A stretch of DNA of 64,000 nucleotides from Magnetospirillum moscoviense (GCF_001650635.1 NZ_LWQU01000065.1:1-64000); one strand, 5' to 3'; shown: positions 20,288 through 30,139, counted from the first letter of the stretch. A program made the numbers and translations. Notes: generated by a model from the letters alone, not told the origin.

Positions 20288-20701
20288 TTACTCCCCGATC
20301 CGGACGATGAACTTGGTCTTGATCGGCAGCTTGGCGGCGGCCAGTTCAAAACCACGACGGGCCAGATCTTCCGGCACGCCGTCGACTTCGAACAGCACGC
20401 GGCCCGGCTTGATCTTGGCGACCCAGTATTCCGGCGTACCCTTACCGGAACCCATGCGCACTTCGGCCGGCTTGGTCGAAACGGCAACGTCCGGGAAAAC
20501 GCGGATCCACACACGGCCCTGACGCTTCAGGTGACGGGTGAGGGCACGACGGGCGGCCTCGATCTGGCGGGCGGTGATACGCTCGGGCTCCAGGGCCTTC
20601 AGGCCGAAGGCGCCGAAATTGAGCGACGATCCACCCTTGGCGTCGCCATGAATGCGACCCTTGTGGAATTTGCGGAACTTAGTTCGCTTGGGCGAAAGCA
20701 T
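20288..20701 (-). CDS. rplP: 50S ribosomal protein L16
   Basis: 137 residues starting [17 protein letters not shown], with [20 protein letters not shown] and [19 protein letters not shown]16 organises the tRNA-binding site by the peptidyl-transferase centre. It lies 18 bases after rpsC. Confidence 0.98.
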   Translation of the reverse strand: MLSPKRTKFRKFHKGRIHGDAKGGSSLNFGAFGLKALEPERITARQIEAARRALTRHLKRQGRVWIRVFPDVAVSTKPAEVRMGSGKGTPEYWVAKIKPGRVLFEVDGVPEDLARRGFELAAAKLPIKTKFIVRIGE

Positions 20702-20719
20702 CTCTTTCTTCCTTCACCA

Positions 20720-21406
20720 TCAGCGGCGTTCAGCCGGGGCGGTCTCGCCGGCGACCCGCTTGTCCTGGGCCATCGGGTCGTGCGCCAGGATCTCGCCCTT
20801 GAACACCCACACCTTGATACCGCAGGTCCCATAGGTGGTCTTGGCGGTGCCGATTCCGTAATCGATGTCGGCGCGCAGCGTGTGCAGCGGCACACGGCCT
20901 TCGCGGTACCATTCCATACGGGCGATTTCCGCGCCGCCCAGACGACCCGAGCAATTGATGCGGATGCCCTGGGCGCCCAGACGCATGGCCGACTGAACGG
21001 CCCGCTTCATGGCGCGACGGAACGACACGCGACGCTCGAGCTGCTGAGCGATGCTTTCGGCCACCAGCTGGGCGTCCAGCTCGGGCTTACGGATCTCGAC
21101 GATGTTCAGGTGAACGTCGCCGCCGGTCATCTTCGACAGCTCCTTGCGGAGCACCTCGATGTCGGCGCCCTTCTTGCCGATCACCACGCCCGGACGGGCG
21201 GTGTGAATGGTCACGCGGGCCTTCTTGGCCGGACGCTCGATGATCACGCGCGACACGCCGGCCTGGGCCAGCTTCTCGCGCAGATACTTACGCAGCTTGA
21301 GATCCTCGTGCAGCATCTTGGCGTAGTCGCCGTCGGCGAACCAACGGGAGTCCCAAGTGCGGTTGATGCCGAGGCGCAAGCCGATCGGATTGACTTTCTG
21401 ACCCAT
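20720..21406 (-). CDS. rpsC: 30S ribosomal protein S3
   Basis: 228 residues starting [20 protein letters not shown], with a type II KH domain ([20 protein letters not shown]) and a C-terminal domain ending [21 protein letters not shown]3 shapes the mRNA entry channel. Four bases separate it from rplV. Confidence 0.98.
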   Translation of the reverse strand: MGQKVNPIGLRLGINRTWDSRWFADGDYAKMLHEDLKLRKYLREKLAQAGVSRVIIERPAKKARVTIHTARPGVVIGKKGADIEVLRKELSKMTGGDVHLNIVEIRKPELDAQLVAESIAQQLERRVSFRRAMKRAVQSAMRLGAQGIRINCSGRLGGAEIARMEWYREGRVPLHTLRADIDYGIGTAKTTYGTCGIKVWVFKGEILAHDPMAQDKRVAGETAPAERR

Positions 21407-21410
21407 CTGG

Positions 21411-21797
21411 TTACTCCCCGGTCGCTTCGGCGCGTTCGCGCACGATGACGGTCAGATTCGAGAACGGCTTTTCGATGCGGGTGCCGCGGCCGCGGGCACG
21501 TGCCGCCCACCGCTTCATCACCATCGCCTTGCCGACATAGGCTTCGGCGACATACAGCCGGTCAACGTCCAGCTGGTGATTATTTTCCGCATTGGCGATG
21601 GCCGACTGCAGCACCTTCTTCACGTCCTGCGCGATGCGACGGCGCGAGAAAGTCAGGCTGTGCAGGGCGGCTTCCGCAGCCATTCCCCGGATCGACGCCG
21701 CAACCAGGTTCAGCTTGCGCGGGCTGGTGCGGATGGTCGCCGAGAAGGCCTTGGCCTCGATGTCCGAGAGGACGCGTTCAGCAGGCTTCTTGCCCAT
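21411..21797 (-). CDS. rplV: 50S ribosomal protein L22
   Basis: 128 residues. The extended beta-hairpin that lines the exit tunnel is visible near the C-terminus ([19 protein letters not shown]). It follows rpsS by three bases. Confidence 0.97.
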   Translation of the reverse strand: MGKKPAERVLSDIEAKAFSATIRTSPRKLNLVAASIRGMAAEAALHSLTFSRRRIAQDVKKVLQSAIANAENNHQLDVDRLYVAEAYVGKAMVMKRWAARARGRGTRIEKPFSNLTVIVRERAEATGE

Positions 21798-21800
21798 GAC

Positions 21801-22079
21801 TTACTTCCTCTTCGCCTTCTTGTCGATGCCATGGCCGAAGTAGGTGCGGGTCGGCGAGAACTCGCCGAACTTGTGTCCCACCATGTTCTCGGTCACCAGG
21901 ACCGGAATGTACTTCTGGCCGTTGTAAACGCCGAAGGTCAAACCCACGAAGTTCGGCAGGATGGTGGACCGACGCGACCAGATCTTGATGACCTCGTTGC
22001 GGCCGGACGCACGCGACTTGTCCGCCTTCTTGAGCAGGTAACCGTCGACAAACGGTCCTTTCCAAACGGAACGAGCCAT
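21801..22079 (-). CDS. rpsS: 30S ribosomal protein S19
   Basis: 92 residues starting [20 protein letters not shown], with the conserved [17 protein letters not shown] near the end. S19 and S13 form a head complex of the small subunit. Located 12 bases after rplB. Confidence 0.98.
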   Translation of the reverse strand: MARSVWKGPFVDGYLLKKADKSRASGRNEVIKIWSRRSTILPNFVGLTFGVYNGQKYIPVLVTENMVGHKFGEFSPTRTYFGHGIDKKAKRK

Positions 22080-22091
22080 TCTCGTCCCTCC

Positions 22092-22919
22092 TTACTGAGC
22101 GTGACGGCGGCGCATAATCAGGCCATCCGTCTTCTTGTTGGAACGAGTCTTCTTGCCCTTGGTCGGCTTGCCCCAAGGAGTGACCGGATGACGGCCACCC
22201 GAGGTCCGACCTTCACCACCACCATGCGGGTGGTCGATGGGGTTCATGGCGACACCGCGGACATGCGGCTTGAAGCCCAGCCAGCGCATGCGACCGGCCT
22301 TGCCGATCGACACGTTCTGCTGGTCGGGGTTCGACACGGCACCGATGGTGGCCATGCATTCGGCGCGAACGATGCGCAGCTCGCCGGACGACAGGCGGAG
22401 CTGGGCATAGCCCTGATCCTTGCCGACCAGCTGAACGAAGGTGCCGGCCGAGCGAGCGATCTGACCACCCTTGCCGACCTTCAGTTCCACATTGTGGACC
22501 ACGGTGCCGACCGGGATGTTCTTCAGCTGGAGCGCGTTGCCCGGCTTGATGTCGCACTTCTCACCCGCGATCACCACGTCGCCGGCCGCCAAACGCTGCG
22601 GGGCCAGGATGTAGCGCTTCTCGCCGTCCTCGTACTTGACGAGAGCGATGAAGGCGGTGCGGTTCGGATCGTATTCCAGCCGCTCGACGGTGGCCGGCAT
22701 ATCGAACTTGTCGCGCTTGAAGTCGACGACGCGATAGCGGCGCTTGTGCCCGCCGCCACGGAAGCGGACGGTGATGCGGCCGGTGTTGTTACGGCCGCCC
22801 GACTTGCGCAGACCTTCGGTCAGGCTGGCTTCGGGCTTACCCTTCCACAGTTCGGAACGGTCGACCAGCACCAGCTGGCGACGGCCCGGAGTGGTGGGCT
22901 TGAACGTCTTGAGTGCCAT
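22092..22919 (-). CDS. rplB: 50S ribosomal protein L2
   Basis: 275 residues with the L2 hallmark near the C-terminus, [16 protein letters not shown] followed by [11 protein letters not shown], which includes the histidine implicated in peptidyl-transferase function. L2 is a primary 23S rRNA binder needed for subunit association. Four bases separate it from rplW. Confidence 0.98.
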   Translation of the reverse strand: MALKTFKPTTPGRRQLVLVDRSELWKGKPEASLTEGLRKSGGRNNTGRITVRFRGGGHKRRYRVVDFKRDKFDMPATVERLEYDPNRTAFIALVKYEDGEKRYILAPQRLAAGDVVIAGEKCDIKPGNALQLKNIPVGTVVHNVELKVGKGGQIARSAGTFVQLVGKDQGYAQLRLSSGELRIVRAECMATIGAVSNPDQQNVSIGKAGRMRWLGFKPHVRGVAMNPIDHPHGGGEGRTSGGRHPVTPWGKPTKGKKTRSNKKTDGLIMRRRHAQ

Positions 22920-22923
22920 GACT

Positions 22924-23232
22924 TCAGACTCCCGTCGTCACGTCGATGCTCTGGCCTTCGGCCAACGTCACGATCGCCTTCTTGACGTCGGAACGCTGAC
23001 CGATACGGCCGCGGAAGCGCTTCACCTTGCCCTTCGAGACGATGGTGTTGACGGCGGTGACCTTCACCCCGAACACGCCTTCGACGGCGGCCTTGATTTC
23101 CGGCTTCGAGGCTTCCAGCGGCACCTTGAAGGTGACCTGGTTGTGCTCGGAACCCATCGTGGCCTTCTCGGTGATCACGGGAGCGCGGATGATGTCGTAC
23201 ATCTGCTCCTTGGAGAGAGTGACCTTGCTCAT
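22924..23232 (-). CDS. rplW: 50S ribosomal protein L23
   Basis: 102 residues with [20 protein letters not shown] and the flexible loop [19 protein letters not shown]. It lies at the tunnel exit and docks trigger factor and SRP. Its ATG overlaps the rplD stop by four bases (ATGA), indicating coupled translation. Confidence 0.97.
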   Translation of the reverse strand: MSKVTLSKEQMYDIIRAPVITEKATMGSEHNQVTFKVPLEASKPEIKAAVEGVFGVKVTAVNTIVSKGKVKRFRGRIGQRSDVKKAIVTLAEGQSIDVTTGV

Positions 23233-23849
23233 TTCAGGCGAGCCTCCAGGGCGGCGACGGCATCCTTGGTCAGGACCAGGGTGTCGCGACGCAGGATGTC
23301 GTAGACGTTGGCACCGATTTCCGGCAGCACGTCCACATGCGGGATGTTGCGAGACGCCAGGGCGAAATTGTCGTCCACCTTGGCGCCGTCGATCACCAGC
23401 ACCGAGTTCCAGCCCAGCGCCTTCAGGCGGGTGGCCAGGTCCTTGGTCTTGGGGGCGGCGGCGGTGGCCTGATCGAGAACGATCAGCTTGCCCGACGCGG
23501 CCTTGGCCGACAGGGCCACCTTCAAAGCCAGCTTACGCACCTTCTTGGGCATGTCGAACGCGTGGGAGCGGACAACCGGGCCGAAGATGGTGGCGCCGCC
23601 GCGGAACTGCGGGCTGCGCATCGAACCCTGACGGGCACGACCGCCACCCTTCTGGGCGAACGGCTTCTTGGTGGTGCCGGAGATCTCGCTGATCCCCTTG
23701 GTCTTGTGGTTGCCCGACTGGCGCTTGGCCAGCTGCCAGTTCACCATGCGGTGCAGCAGGTCGGTACGGGCGGCCAGGCCAAACACGGCGTCCGAGAGTT
23801 CGATCTCGCCGACGTCCTTGTTGTCCAGGCTGATAACCTTGGTCTTCAT
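23229..23849 (-). CDS. rplD: 50S ribosomal protein L4
   Basis: 206 residues with the tunnel-lining loop [20 protein letters not shown] near residue 85. In E. coli L4 also represses the S10 operon through its leader; whether that occurs here is unknown. It overlaps rplW by four bases and follows rplC by 11. Confidence 0.98.
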   Translation of the reverse strand: MKTKVISLDNKDVGEIELSDAVFGLAARTDLLHRMVNWQLAKRQSGNHKTKGISEISGTTKKPFAQKGGGRARQGSMRSPQFRGGATIFGPVVRSHAFDMPKKVRKLALKVALSAKAASGKLIVLDQATAAAPKTKDLATRLKALGWNSVLVIDGAKVDDNFALASRNIPHVDVLPEIGANVYDILRRDTLVLTKDAVAALEARLK

Positions 23850-23860
23850 CGCGGTGCTCC

Positions 23861-24532
23861 TTACTTCAGGCCGGCCGGGAACGGCACGCCCTCGGGCAGC
23901 TTGCGCTTCACCGCGTCCTTGATCAGCACCCAGCCACCCTCGGAACCGGGAACCGAACCCTTGATCAGGATCAGGCCGCGCTCGGTATCGGTGGAAACCA
24001 CCTTGAGGTTCTGGGTGGTGACCTGAACGTCACCCATGTGGCCGGCCATCTTCTTGCCCTTGAACACCTTACCGGGGTCCTGGCGCTGACCGGTCGAACC
24101 ATGCGAACGGTGCGAGACCGAGACGCCGTGGGTCGCTTCCAGGCCGCGGAAGTTCCAGCGCTTCATACCGCCGGCAAAACCCTTGCCGATGGTGGTGCCG
24201 GTGATGTCCACGAACTGGCCGGGGATGAAATGGGCGGCCGACAATTCGGCACCAACCTCGAGAACGTTCTCGGGGTCGACACGGAATTCGGCGAGCTGCT
24301 TCTTGGGCTCGACCTTGGCGTTGGCGAAGGTGGTGCGCTGAGGCTTGGCCACGTTCTTCACCTTGGCCTGGCCGGCACCGAGCTGAACGGCGACATAGCC
24401 GTCCTTTTCCACAGAGCGGGTCGAGACCACCTGGCAGGTGTCGACCTTCAACACGGTGACGGGAACATGAGTTCCGTCCTCGGTGAAGATCCTCGTCATG
24501 CCGACCTTCTGGGCGATGAGACCGGATCGCAT
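23861..24532 (-). CDS. rplC: 50S ribosomal protein L3
   Basis: 223 residues starting [20 protein letters not shown], with the central extension [20 protein letters not shown] that reaches the peptidyl-transferase centre and contains the glutamine methylated by PrmB in relatives. An early-assembly protein. It lies 12 bases after rpsJ. Confidence 0.98.
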   Translation of the reverse strand: MRSGLIAQKVGMTRIFTEDGTHVPVTVLKVDTCQVVSTRSVEKDGYVAVQLGAGQAKVKNVAKPQRTTFANAKVEPKKQLAEFRVDPENVLEVGAELSAAHFIPGQFVDITGTTIGKGFAGGMKRWNFRGLEATHGVSVSHRSHGSTGQRQDPGKVFKGKKMAGHMGDVQVTTQNLKVVSTDTERGLILIKGSVPGSEGGWVLIKDAVKRKLPEGVPFPAGLK

Positions 24533-24544
24533 CGATTGGTTTCC

Positions 24545-24853
24545 TTAGAGCTTGATCTCGACGTCGACGCCGGCGGCCAGGTCGAGCTTCATCAGCGCGT
24601 CCACGGTCTGCGGGGTCGGATCGACGATGTCCAGCAGACGCTTATGCGTGCGAATTTCGAACTGCTCGCGCGACTTCTTGTCGATATGCGGGCTGCGATT
24701 GACGGTGAACTTTTCGATCCTGCTGGGAAGCGGGATCGGTCCGCGCACCTGAGCACCGGTCCTCTTGGCGGTGTTGACGATCTCGCGGGTGGACTGGTCC
24801 AGCACGCGATGGTCGAACGCCTTGAGGCGGATACGGATGTTTTGGCTTTCCAT
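24545..24853 (-). CDS. rpsJ: 30S ribosomal protein S10
   Basis: 102 residues from ATG 24853 ([20 protein letters not shown]); the frame extends upstream, but this is the invariant start. S10 also serves as NusE in antitermination complexes. It is the first gene of the 27-gene cluster. No tuf or fusA precedes it in this window, unlike the usual str-S10 arrangement. Confidence 0.98.
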   Translation of the reverse strand: MESQNIRIRLKAFDHRVLDQSTREIVNTAKRTGAQVRGPIPLPSRIEKFTVNRSPHIDKKSREQFEIRTHKRLLDIVDPTPQTVDALMKLDLAAGVDVEIKL

Positions 24854-24875
24854 ATTCACTTCATCCGTTAAATCG

Positions 24876-24905
24876 GATCGGCGCCCCCTTATCGGAGCGC
24901 CGATC
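24876..24905 (-). promoter_or_regulatory. Hairpin in the S10-operon leader
   Basis: GATCGGCGC and GCGCCGATC pair perfectly (9 bp, 12-nt loop) about 23 bases upstream of rpsJ. Within a long leader this could be an autoregulatory or processing element. It has no T tract, so it is not a simple terminator. Confidence 0.45.
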
Positions 24906-25092
24906 GGTGAAACTTGTCGGTTCAAATAACCTTCCGCAGTCAGCCCGCGCCCCGTTGGGACACACGCTCTTGCGGAACAGGCCGTAGCCGAGGGCGTGCT
25001 TATACCCCCGGCATTCCCGATTGGCAAGGCGATTCTTGGGACCAAATTGCGGGCGAGGATCGCGTGCCGCGCAGGCACCGCCGAACCTGTCG

Positions 25093-25098
25093 ATTATA
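25093..25098 (-). promoter_or_regulatory. Candidate -10 box of the S10-operon promoter
   Basis: On the minus strand an exact TATAAT sits about 240 bases upstream of rpsJ, in the only AT-rich stretch of the 391-bp gap 24854-25244. No good -35 match lies at 17 bases. The gap is otherwise unremarkable: the leader hairpin near rpsJ, a small CCCGG/CCGGG hairpin at 25129-25142, and the ribosome site of the divergent metalloprotease gene. Confidence 0.45.
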
Positions 25099-25244
25099 AA
25101 AGATGGTAGAATTGTTCTTGTAGTTTTTCCCGGAAACCGGGTTAACCACCCGATACGAAATTTTTCAGGATGTACTTGTATTCAGTCATCGCATCTTGGT
25201 TGCTAAACCGCAGATGCTTCTGTGAAAAGGGGAGGGCATCCCAT

Positions 25245-27233
25245 ATGACCGATAGCAATCCGATTAAGCGCTCGTGCGGCGCGCATGCCGAGCATCACCG
25301 CCTGCTGGCCGAGGATCCGTCCTATGTCGCGGCACGCCAGCGGCTGGAAAGCTCCGCCTGGGCGGCACGGGGAACGGCACGCACCATGCCGGGCCGGGTC
25401 ACCCGCATTCCGGTGGTGGTCCACGTCTTATGGAACCGGCCGGAACAGAATATCTCCGACGCTCAGGTGGAAAGTCAGATCGCGGTTCTGAACGCCGACT
25501 TCCGCAAGCGCAACGGCGACATCGGCGGCGTTCCGGCGGTGTGGCGAGAGCTCGCCGCCGACGCCATGATCGAGTTCTATCTGGCCAAGGTGGCCCCCGA
25601 CGGTCAGCCGACCTCGGGCATCACCCGCACCCAGACCAATGTCGCCTCGTTCTCGCAGAACGGCAATCCCATCAAGTCCGCCGCGACCGGCGGCATCGCC
25701 CCGTGGCCGGCCGGCCGCTACCTCAATATCTGGGTCGCGCCGGCACTCAACAACGGCGTCCTGGGCTATGCCCAGTTCCCCGGCGGGCCGGCCGCCACCG
25801 ACGGCGTGGTGATCGCCAATACCGCCTTCGGTACGTTGGGGACCGCTGCGCCTCCGTTCAACAGGGGGCGCACCGCCACTCACGAGGTCGGCCACTGGCT
25901 GAACCTGTTCCATATCCGGGGCGACGATGGCGACGCCTGCTATGGAACCGACCGGGTCGATGACACCCCCAACGCCGCTGGCCCGAACTACGGAACGCCG
26001 GCCTTCCCGCACGTGACCTGCACCAACGGTCCCAACGGCGACATGTTCATGAATTACATGGACTACACCGACGACGTGGCGATGTTCATGTTCACCCAAG
26101 GTCAGGTGGCGCGGATGCGCGCCGCCCTCGACGACAGCCGCAGCACCATTTCGCCGCCCTTCTCCCCGGTCTACCAGCAAGGCGCCCCGGGCCAGGGCAT
26201 CGGCGGCTACGATCTCAGGTCCGGCAACGACCTGGCTTTCGCCTATGATTACGCCAGCACCGGCAAGCTGGACCATCTGGTCCTGTACCGCCCCGGCACT
26301 GGCACCATGTGGATTCTGAAGCGCACGGGAACCTCGTTCACGCCGGTCTACCAGCAGGGCGACCCCGGCCAGGGCATCGGAGGCTACGACCTCAAGTCGC
26401 CCAACGATCGCGCCTTCGCCTTCGACTATGATGGCTCCGGCAAGCTGGATCACATCGCCCTGTACCGCCCCGGCACCGGCACCATGTGGATCCTGAAGCG
26501 CTCGGGAACCTCGTTCACCCCGGTCTACCAGCAGGGCGACCCCGGCCAGGGCATCGGAGGCTACGACCTCAAGTCGCCCAACGATCGCGCCTTCGCCTTC
26601 GACTACGATGGGTCGGGCAAGCTGGACCACATGGCCCTGTACCGCCCCGGCACCGGAACCATGTGGATACTGAAGCGCTCGGGAACCTCGTTCACGCCGG
26701 TCTACCGGCAAGGCGACCCCGGCCAGGGCATCGGCGGCTATGACCTCAAGTCGCCCAACGACCGCGCCTTCGCCTTCGATTACGGCAGCACCGGCAAGCT
26801 GGACCACATCGCCCTGTATCGCCCCGGCACCGGAACCATGTGGATCCTGAAGCGCTCGGGAACGTCCTTTACCCCGGTCTACCAGCAGGGCGACCCCGGC
26901 CAGGGCATCGGCGGCTATGACCTCAAGTCCGGCGCCGACCAAGCCTTCGCCTTCGACTACGACGGCACCGGCAAGCTGGACCATATGGCCCTATACCGCC
27001 CCGGCACCGGCACCATGTGGATCCTGAAGCGCTCGGGAACCTCGTTCACGCCGGTCTACCAGCAGGGCGACCCGGGCCAGGGCATCGGCGGCTACGACCT
27101 CAGGTCGGCGGCCGACCGCGCCTTCGCCTTCGACTACGACGGTTCCGGCAAGCCCGATCACATGGCGTTGTACCGCCCCGGCACCGGGACCGGGACCATC
27201 TGGTTGTTGACCAACAACAGCAAGCTGGCCTGA
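25245..27233 (+). CDS. M43 pappalysin-like zinc metalloprotease with C-terminal VCBS/FG-GAP-like repeats
   Basis: 662 residues from ATG 25245, chosen because AAGGGGAGGG precedes it. The catalytic domain (about residues 50-300) carries HEVGHWLNLFH, with zinc ligands His213, His217 and His223 and catalytic Glu214, and a Met-turn in MNYMDYTDD. The usual glycine after the second histidine is Asn220, which also occurs in some M43 members. Residues from 307 on are six tandem 59-residue repeats containing FDYDGSGKLDHIALYRPGTG, where DYDGSGKxD looks like a calcium loop of a beta-propeller or lectin-like module. No classical signal peptide is visible although the family is normally secreted. Substrate unknown. 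Confidence 0.85.
   Translation: MTDSNPIKRSCGAHAEHHRLLAEDPSYVAARQRLESSAWAARGTARTMPGRVTRIPVVVHVLWNRPEQNISDAQVESQIAVLNADFRKRNGDIGGVPAVWRELAADAMIEFYLAKVAPDGQPTSGITRTQTNVASFSQNGNPIKSAATGGIAPWPAGRYLNIWVAPALNNGVLGYAQFPGGPAATDGVVIANTAFGTLGTAAPPFNRGRTATHEVGHWLNLFHIRGDDGDACYGTDRVDDTPNAAGPNYGTPAFPHVTCTNGPNGDMFMNYMDYTDDVAMFMFTQGQVARMRAALDDSRSTISPPFSPVYQQGAPGQGIGGYDLRSGNDLAFAYDYASTGKLDHLVLYRPGTGTMWILKRTGTSFTPVYQQGDPGQGIGGYDLKSPNDRAFAFDYDGSGKLDHIALYRPGTGTMWILKRSGTSFTPVYQQGDPGQGIGGYDLKSPNDRAFAFDYDGSGKLDHMALYRPGTGTMWILKRSGTSFTPVYRQGDPGQGIGGYDLKSPNDRAFAFDYGSTGKLDHIALYRPGTGTMWILKRSGTSFTPVYQQGDPGQGIGGYDLKSGADQAFAFDYDGTGKLDHMALYRPGTGTMWILKRSGTSFTPVYQQGDPGQGIGGYDLRSAADRAFAFDYDGSGKPDHMALYRPGTGTGTIWLLTNNSKLA
26169..27230 (+). 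repeat. Six in-frame tandem 177-bp repeats
   Basis: GTCTACC recurs at 26169, 26346, 26523, 26700, 26877 and 27054, exactly 177 bp apart, so each unit encodes 59 residues. Units two to five are nearly identical at DNA level, pointing to recent duplication or gene conversion. The first and last units are more divergent. Confidence 0.95.
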
Positions 27234-27241
27234 CCAGCGGG

Positions 27242-27267
27242 GGGGCGGCATCCGGAGATGCCGCCCC
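27242..27267 (+). terminator. Hairpin after the metalloprotease gene
   Basis: GGGGCGGCATC and GATGCCGCCCC form a perfect 11-bp stem with a CGGA tetraloop, eight bases after the stop and 28 bases before the next start. There is no T tract, so it may be a partial terminator or attenuator. Confidence 0.5.
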
Positions 27268-27295
27268 ATTCGCCGGCCGACCGGGAGAAAAAACA

Positions 27296-27613
27296 ATGGC
27301 AGAACCCGCCGCCCTGCTTGTCGGGCATTGGAGACATTCCCATGAAGAGGATGACGGCGGCGACCGGGTGTACCGCCGCGAGGATTTCCCGTTCCCGCCG
27401 TCACGGGGACGGCGGGGCCTGGAATTTCTGGCCGGCGGCGACCTGATCACGGACGACATCGCCGCCGGGGATGGGACCGACCAGACCGTCGGCCGGTGGC
27501 GCCTCGAGCCCGACGGGCAGCTTTGGCTGGAAGTCTCTGGTAGGCCCAAGACGGCGCATCGCCTTGATCTCGGCGAGTTGCCCTCCGGGCGGTTGGTGCT
27601 GCACCCGGCATGA
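27296..27613 (+). CDS. Small hypothetical protein, probably linked to the metalloprotease
   Basis: 105 residues from ATG 27296 with GGGAG upstream. The sequence has GHWRHSHEEDDGGDRVYRRE, FPFPPSRGRRGLEFLAGGDL and GRWRLEPDGQLWLEV, a pattern of short beta-strands reminiscent of small lipocalin-like or copper-resistance-like barrels. No signal peptide or membrane helix. Only a hairpin separates it from the upstream protease gene. I recall similar small proteins but cannot name a function. Confidence 0.6.
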   Translation: MAEPAALLVGHWRHSHEEDDGGDRVYRREDFPFPPSRGRRGLEFLAGGDLITDDIAAGDGTDQTVGRWRLEPDGQLWLEVSGRPKTAHRLDLGELPSGRLVLHPA

Positions 27614-27652
27614 CCTGCTGCCCCACGGGGTGATTTTGCGATAAGCTGCGCC

Positions 27653-28858
27653 ATGCGGCCTGTCCTGACCTTGTGCCTCGCCGAAGTCCTGACCATGCTG
27701 GGGGTGTTCGCCTTCCCGGCCCTGCTGCCGACGTTCTCGGCCGAGTGGGGCCTGACCGCCACCCAGGCCGGCTGGATCGCCGGCATCCATTTCGCCGGCT
27801 ACGCCGTCGCGGTGCCGGTCTTGACCGCGACTACCGACCGCATCGACGCCAAACGCATCTATATGTTTGGGGCGCTGTTGGCGGCCCTGTCCTGCATGGG
27901 CTTCGCCCTTCTGCCCGGCGGCTTCTGGACCGGCCTGGCCTTGCGCCTGATGGGCGGGGCCGGATTGGCCGGCACCTACATGCCCGGCCTGCGCGCCTTG
28001 GTCGATCGGACAAGCGGACCGCGCCAGACAGCCTGGATCAGCTGGTACACCGCCAGCTTCTCGCTGGGGACCTCGGTCTCGTTCCTGGCCGTCGGGGTCG
28101 TGGCCGAGCTGTGGGGCTGGCGCGTCGCCTATGGCATGTCCGGCCTGGCGGCGCTGGCCGCCCTTGGTCTGGTCGGGCTGGGCCTGAGCAAGGAGACACC
28201 CGCCCAGGCTTCCGCCACGCCCGGCGCTTTGCTGGATTTCCGTCCGGTCTTCGCCAATCGCGCGGTGATGGGCTATGTCCTGGCCTATTTCGCCCATACC
28301 TGGGAATTGTTCGCCCTGCGCAGCTGGCAAGTGGCGTTCCTGACCTTCGCCCTAGCGGGTGCCGCGACCCAGCCTTCGGTCTGGGCCTCGCCCACCGCCA
28401 TCGCCACCTGGTCGGCGCTGGCGGCGATGGCGGCCAGCATCTGGGGGGCTGGTCTCGCCAGCCGCGGCGATCGCGCGCGCACCTGCGCCGTGGCCGGGGC
28501 CGCCTCGGCGGCGATGGCGCTGGTGATCGGATTCATGGCGCCCCTGCCCTATCCGTGGCTGGTGGCGGCCATGCTTCTTTATAGCGCGCTGGTGCAGGTG
28601 GATTCGGCGGCGCTGACCACCGGCGCCGTGCTGATCGCCGAGCCCGGCCGGCGCGGTGCCACCATCGCCGTCCATTCGCTGATCGGCTTCACCGGCGGCT
28701 TCCTGGGGCCGCTGGCCTTCGGCCTGGTGCTGGACGCGGCCGGCCCCGACCGCACCCTCGCCTGGGGGCTGGCCTTCGCTTGCGTCGGACTGGTGGCCGG
28801 GCTGGGCCCACTGATCTTATGGACACGCCGCCACATCCTTGCCACGAAGCACGACTAA
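27653..28858 (+). CDS. Major facilitator superfamily transporter
   Basis: 401 residues with about twelve hydrophobic helices. Typical MFS features are PTFSAEWGLTATQAGWIAG after helix 1 and a DRIDAKRIY loop between helices 2 and 3. It resembles the CynX/NarK-type sugar- or anion-transporting MFS permeases. It starts 39 bases after the small hypothetical gene and ends 36 bases before the antiporter gene. The substrate cannot be told from sequence. Confidence 0.85.
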   Translation: MRPVLTLCLAEVLTMLGVFAFPALLPTFSAEWGLTATQAGWIAGIHFAGYAVAVPVLTATTDRIDAKRIYMFGALLAALSCMGFALLPGGFWTGLALRLMGGAGLAGTYMPGLRALVDRTSGPRQTAWISWYTASFSLGTSVSFLAVGVVAELWGWRVAYGMSGLAALAALGLVGLGLSKETPAQASATPGALLDFRPVFANRAVMGYVLAYFAHTWELFALRSWQVAFLTFALAGAATQPSVWASPTAIATWSALAAMAASIWGAGLASRGDRARTCAVAGAASAAMALVIGFMAPLPYPWLVAAMLLYSALVQVDSAALTTGAVLIAEPGRRGATIAVHSLIGFTGGFLGPLAFGLVLDAAGPDRTLAWGLAFACVGLVAGLGPLILWTRRHILATKHD

Positions 28859-28894
28859 ACGACGGGGCCGAAACGTGCTAAGAGCCAGTTCGCC

Positions 28895-30139
28895 ATGATC
28901 GACCAACTTGCCCATCCCGAGCTGACCGCCACCGCCATCGTCGCCTTGGCCGCCCTGGTGTGCGGCGTGGTGATGGCGCGCCTGAAGCAGCCGGCCATCG
29001 TCGGCTACATCCTGGCCGGCGTGGTGCTGGGCCCGTCGGGGGCCGGCCTGGTCGCCAACCGCGAGGCGGTCACCACCCTGGCCGAGTTCGGGGTGCTGAT
29101 GCTGCTGTTCGTGGTCGGCATCGAATTGGACCTGCGCCGCTTCATCCAGGGCTGGAAGGTGGCCTTGTTCGTCACCCTGGTCCAGATCGCCGGATCGGTC
29201 GGCACCGCCCTGGCGCTTCGCCCCCTGCTGGGCTGGAGCTTCGGCCTGGCCCTGGTGCTGGGCTTCGCCGTCGCGGTGTCGTCGACCGCGGTGGTCATCA
29301 AGATGCTGGAAAGCTCGGGCGACGACGACAGCACCGTCGGCCGCGTCACCGTCGGCATCCTGATCGCCCAGGACATCGCCGTGGTGCCGATGATGCTGGT
29401 GCTGGGCGGCGTCAGCCGGGCCGGAATCTCGCCGCTGGACGCCGGCAAGGTGGTGTTCTCGGTGGCCTTCCTCGCCGCCTTGTTCTGGCTGCTGGTCAAC
29501 CGCCGCCTGCGCCTGCCGGTCACCGGCAAGCTGGCCCGCCATGTCGAACTGGGACCGCTGACCGCCCTGGCATGGTGCTTCGGCGCCGCCGCGCTGTCCG
29601 GCCTGATGGACCTGTCGCCGGCCTATGGCGCCTTCCTGGCCGGGGTGGTGATCGGCAATTCGTCGCAGCGCGAATCGATCCTGAAAAGCGCCGAGCCGGT
29701 CGGCAACGTGCTGCTGATGGTATTCTTCCTGTCGATCGGGCTGCTGTTGGATTTCGCCTTCATCTGGAAGAATCTGGGGACCGTGCTGCTGCTCTTGCTG
29801 ATGGTCACCTTGTTCAAGACGGCCCTGAACGTCGCGGCGTTGCGCCTGACCCGCCAGGATTGGGGCGCCGCCGTGCTGGCCGGCGCCGCCCTGGCCCAGA
29901 TCGGCGAGTTCTCGTTCCTGCTGGCCGAGGTCGGCAAGGCCAACCGGCTGATCACCGCGTCCGAGACCAAGCTGGTGGTGGCGGTGGCGGTGCTGTCGCT
30001 GGCGCTTTCGCCCTTCTGGCTGTTCACCATGCGGCGCTTGCACCGGGTCGCCGAGGCCAGCAGCCTGAAGGCCCTGCTGGGCGCCGTCTATGGCCGCGCC
30101 GCCCTGCCGCCGCCGCCCAAGGAGCCTCCCGATGCCTGA
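28895..30139 (+). CDS. CPA2-family (KefB-like) cation:proton antiporter without RCK domain
   Basis: 414 residues, membrane domain only, about 12 helices. The segment AVSSTAVVIKMLESSGDDDS and the following DIAVVPMMLVLGG are typical of the monovalent cation:proton antiporter-2 family. Unlike KefB/KefC there is no C-terminal TrkA-N domain; the protein stops after a short basic tail. It probably exchanges K+ or Na+ for protons. Its last eight bases overlap rnhB. Confidence 0.88.
   Translation: MIDQLAHPELTATAIVALAALVCGVVMARLKQPAIVGYILAGVVLGPSGAGLVANREAVTTLAEFGVLMLLFVVGIELDLRRFIQGWKVALFVTLVQIAGSVGTALALRPLLGWSFGLALVLGFAVAVSSTAVVIKMLESSGDDDSTVGRVTVGILIAQDIAVVPMMLVLGGVSRAGISPLDAGKVVFSVAFLAALFWLLVNRRLRLPVTGKLARHVELGPLTALAWCFGAAALSGLMDLSPAYGAFLAGVVIGNSSQRESILKSAEPVGNVLLMVFFLSIGLLLDFAFIWKNLGTVLLLLLMVTLFKTALNVAALRLTRQDWGAAVLAGAALAQIGEFSFLLAEVGKANRLITASETKLVVAVAVLSLALSPFWLFTMRRLHRVAEASSLKALLGAVYGRAALPPPPKEPPDA

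Noticed and set aside
26169-27230. CRISPR-like array
   Set aside because: The regular repeats are coding, 177 bp in period, in frame, and have no spacers.
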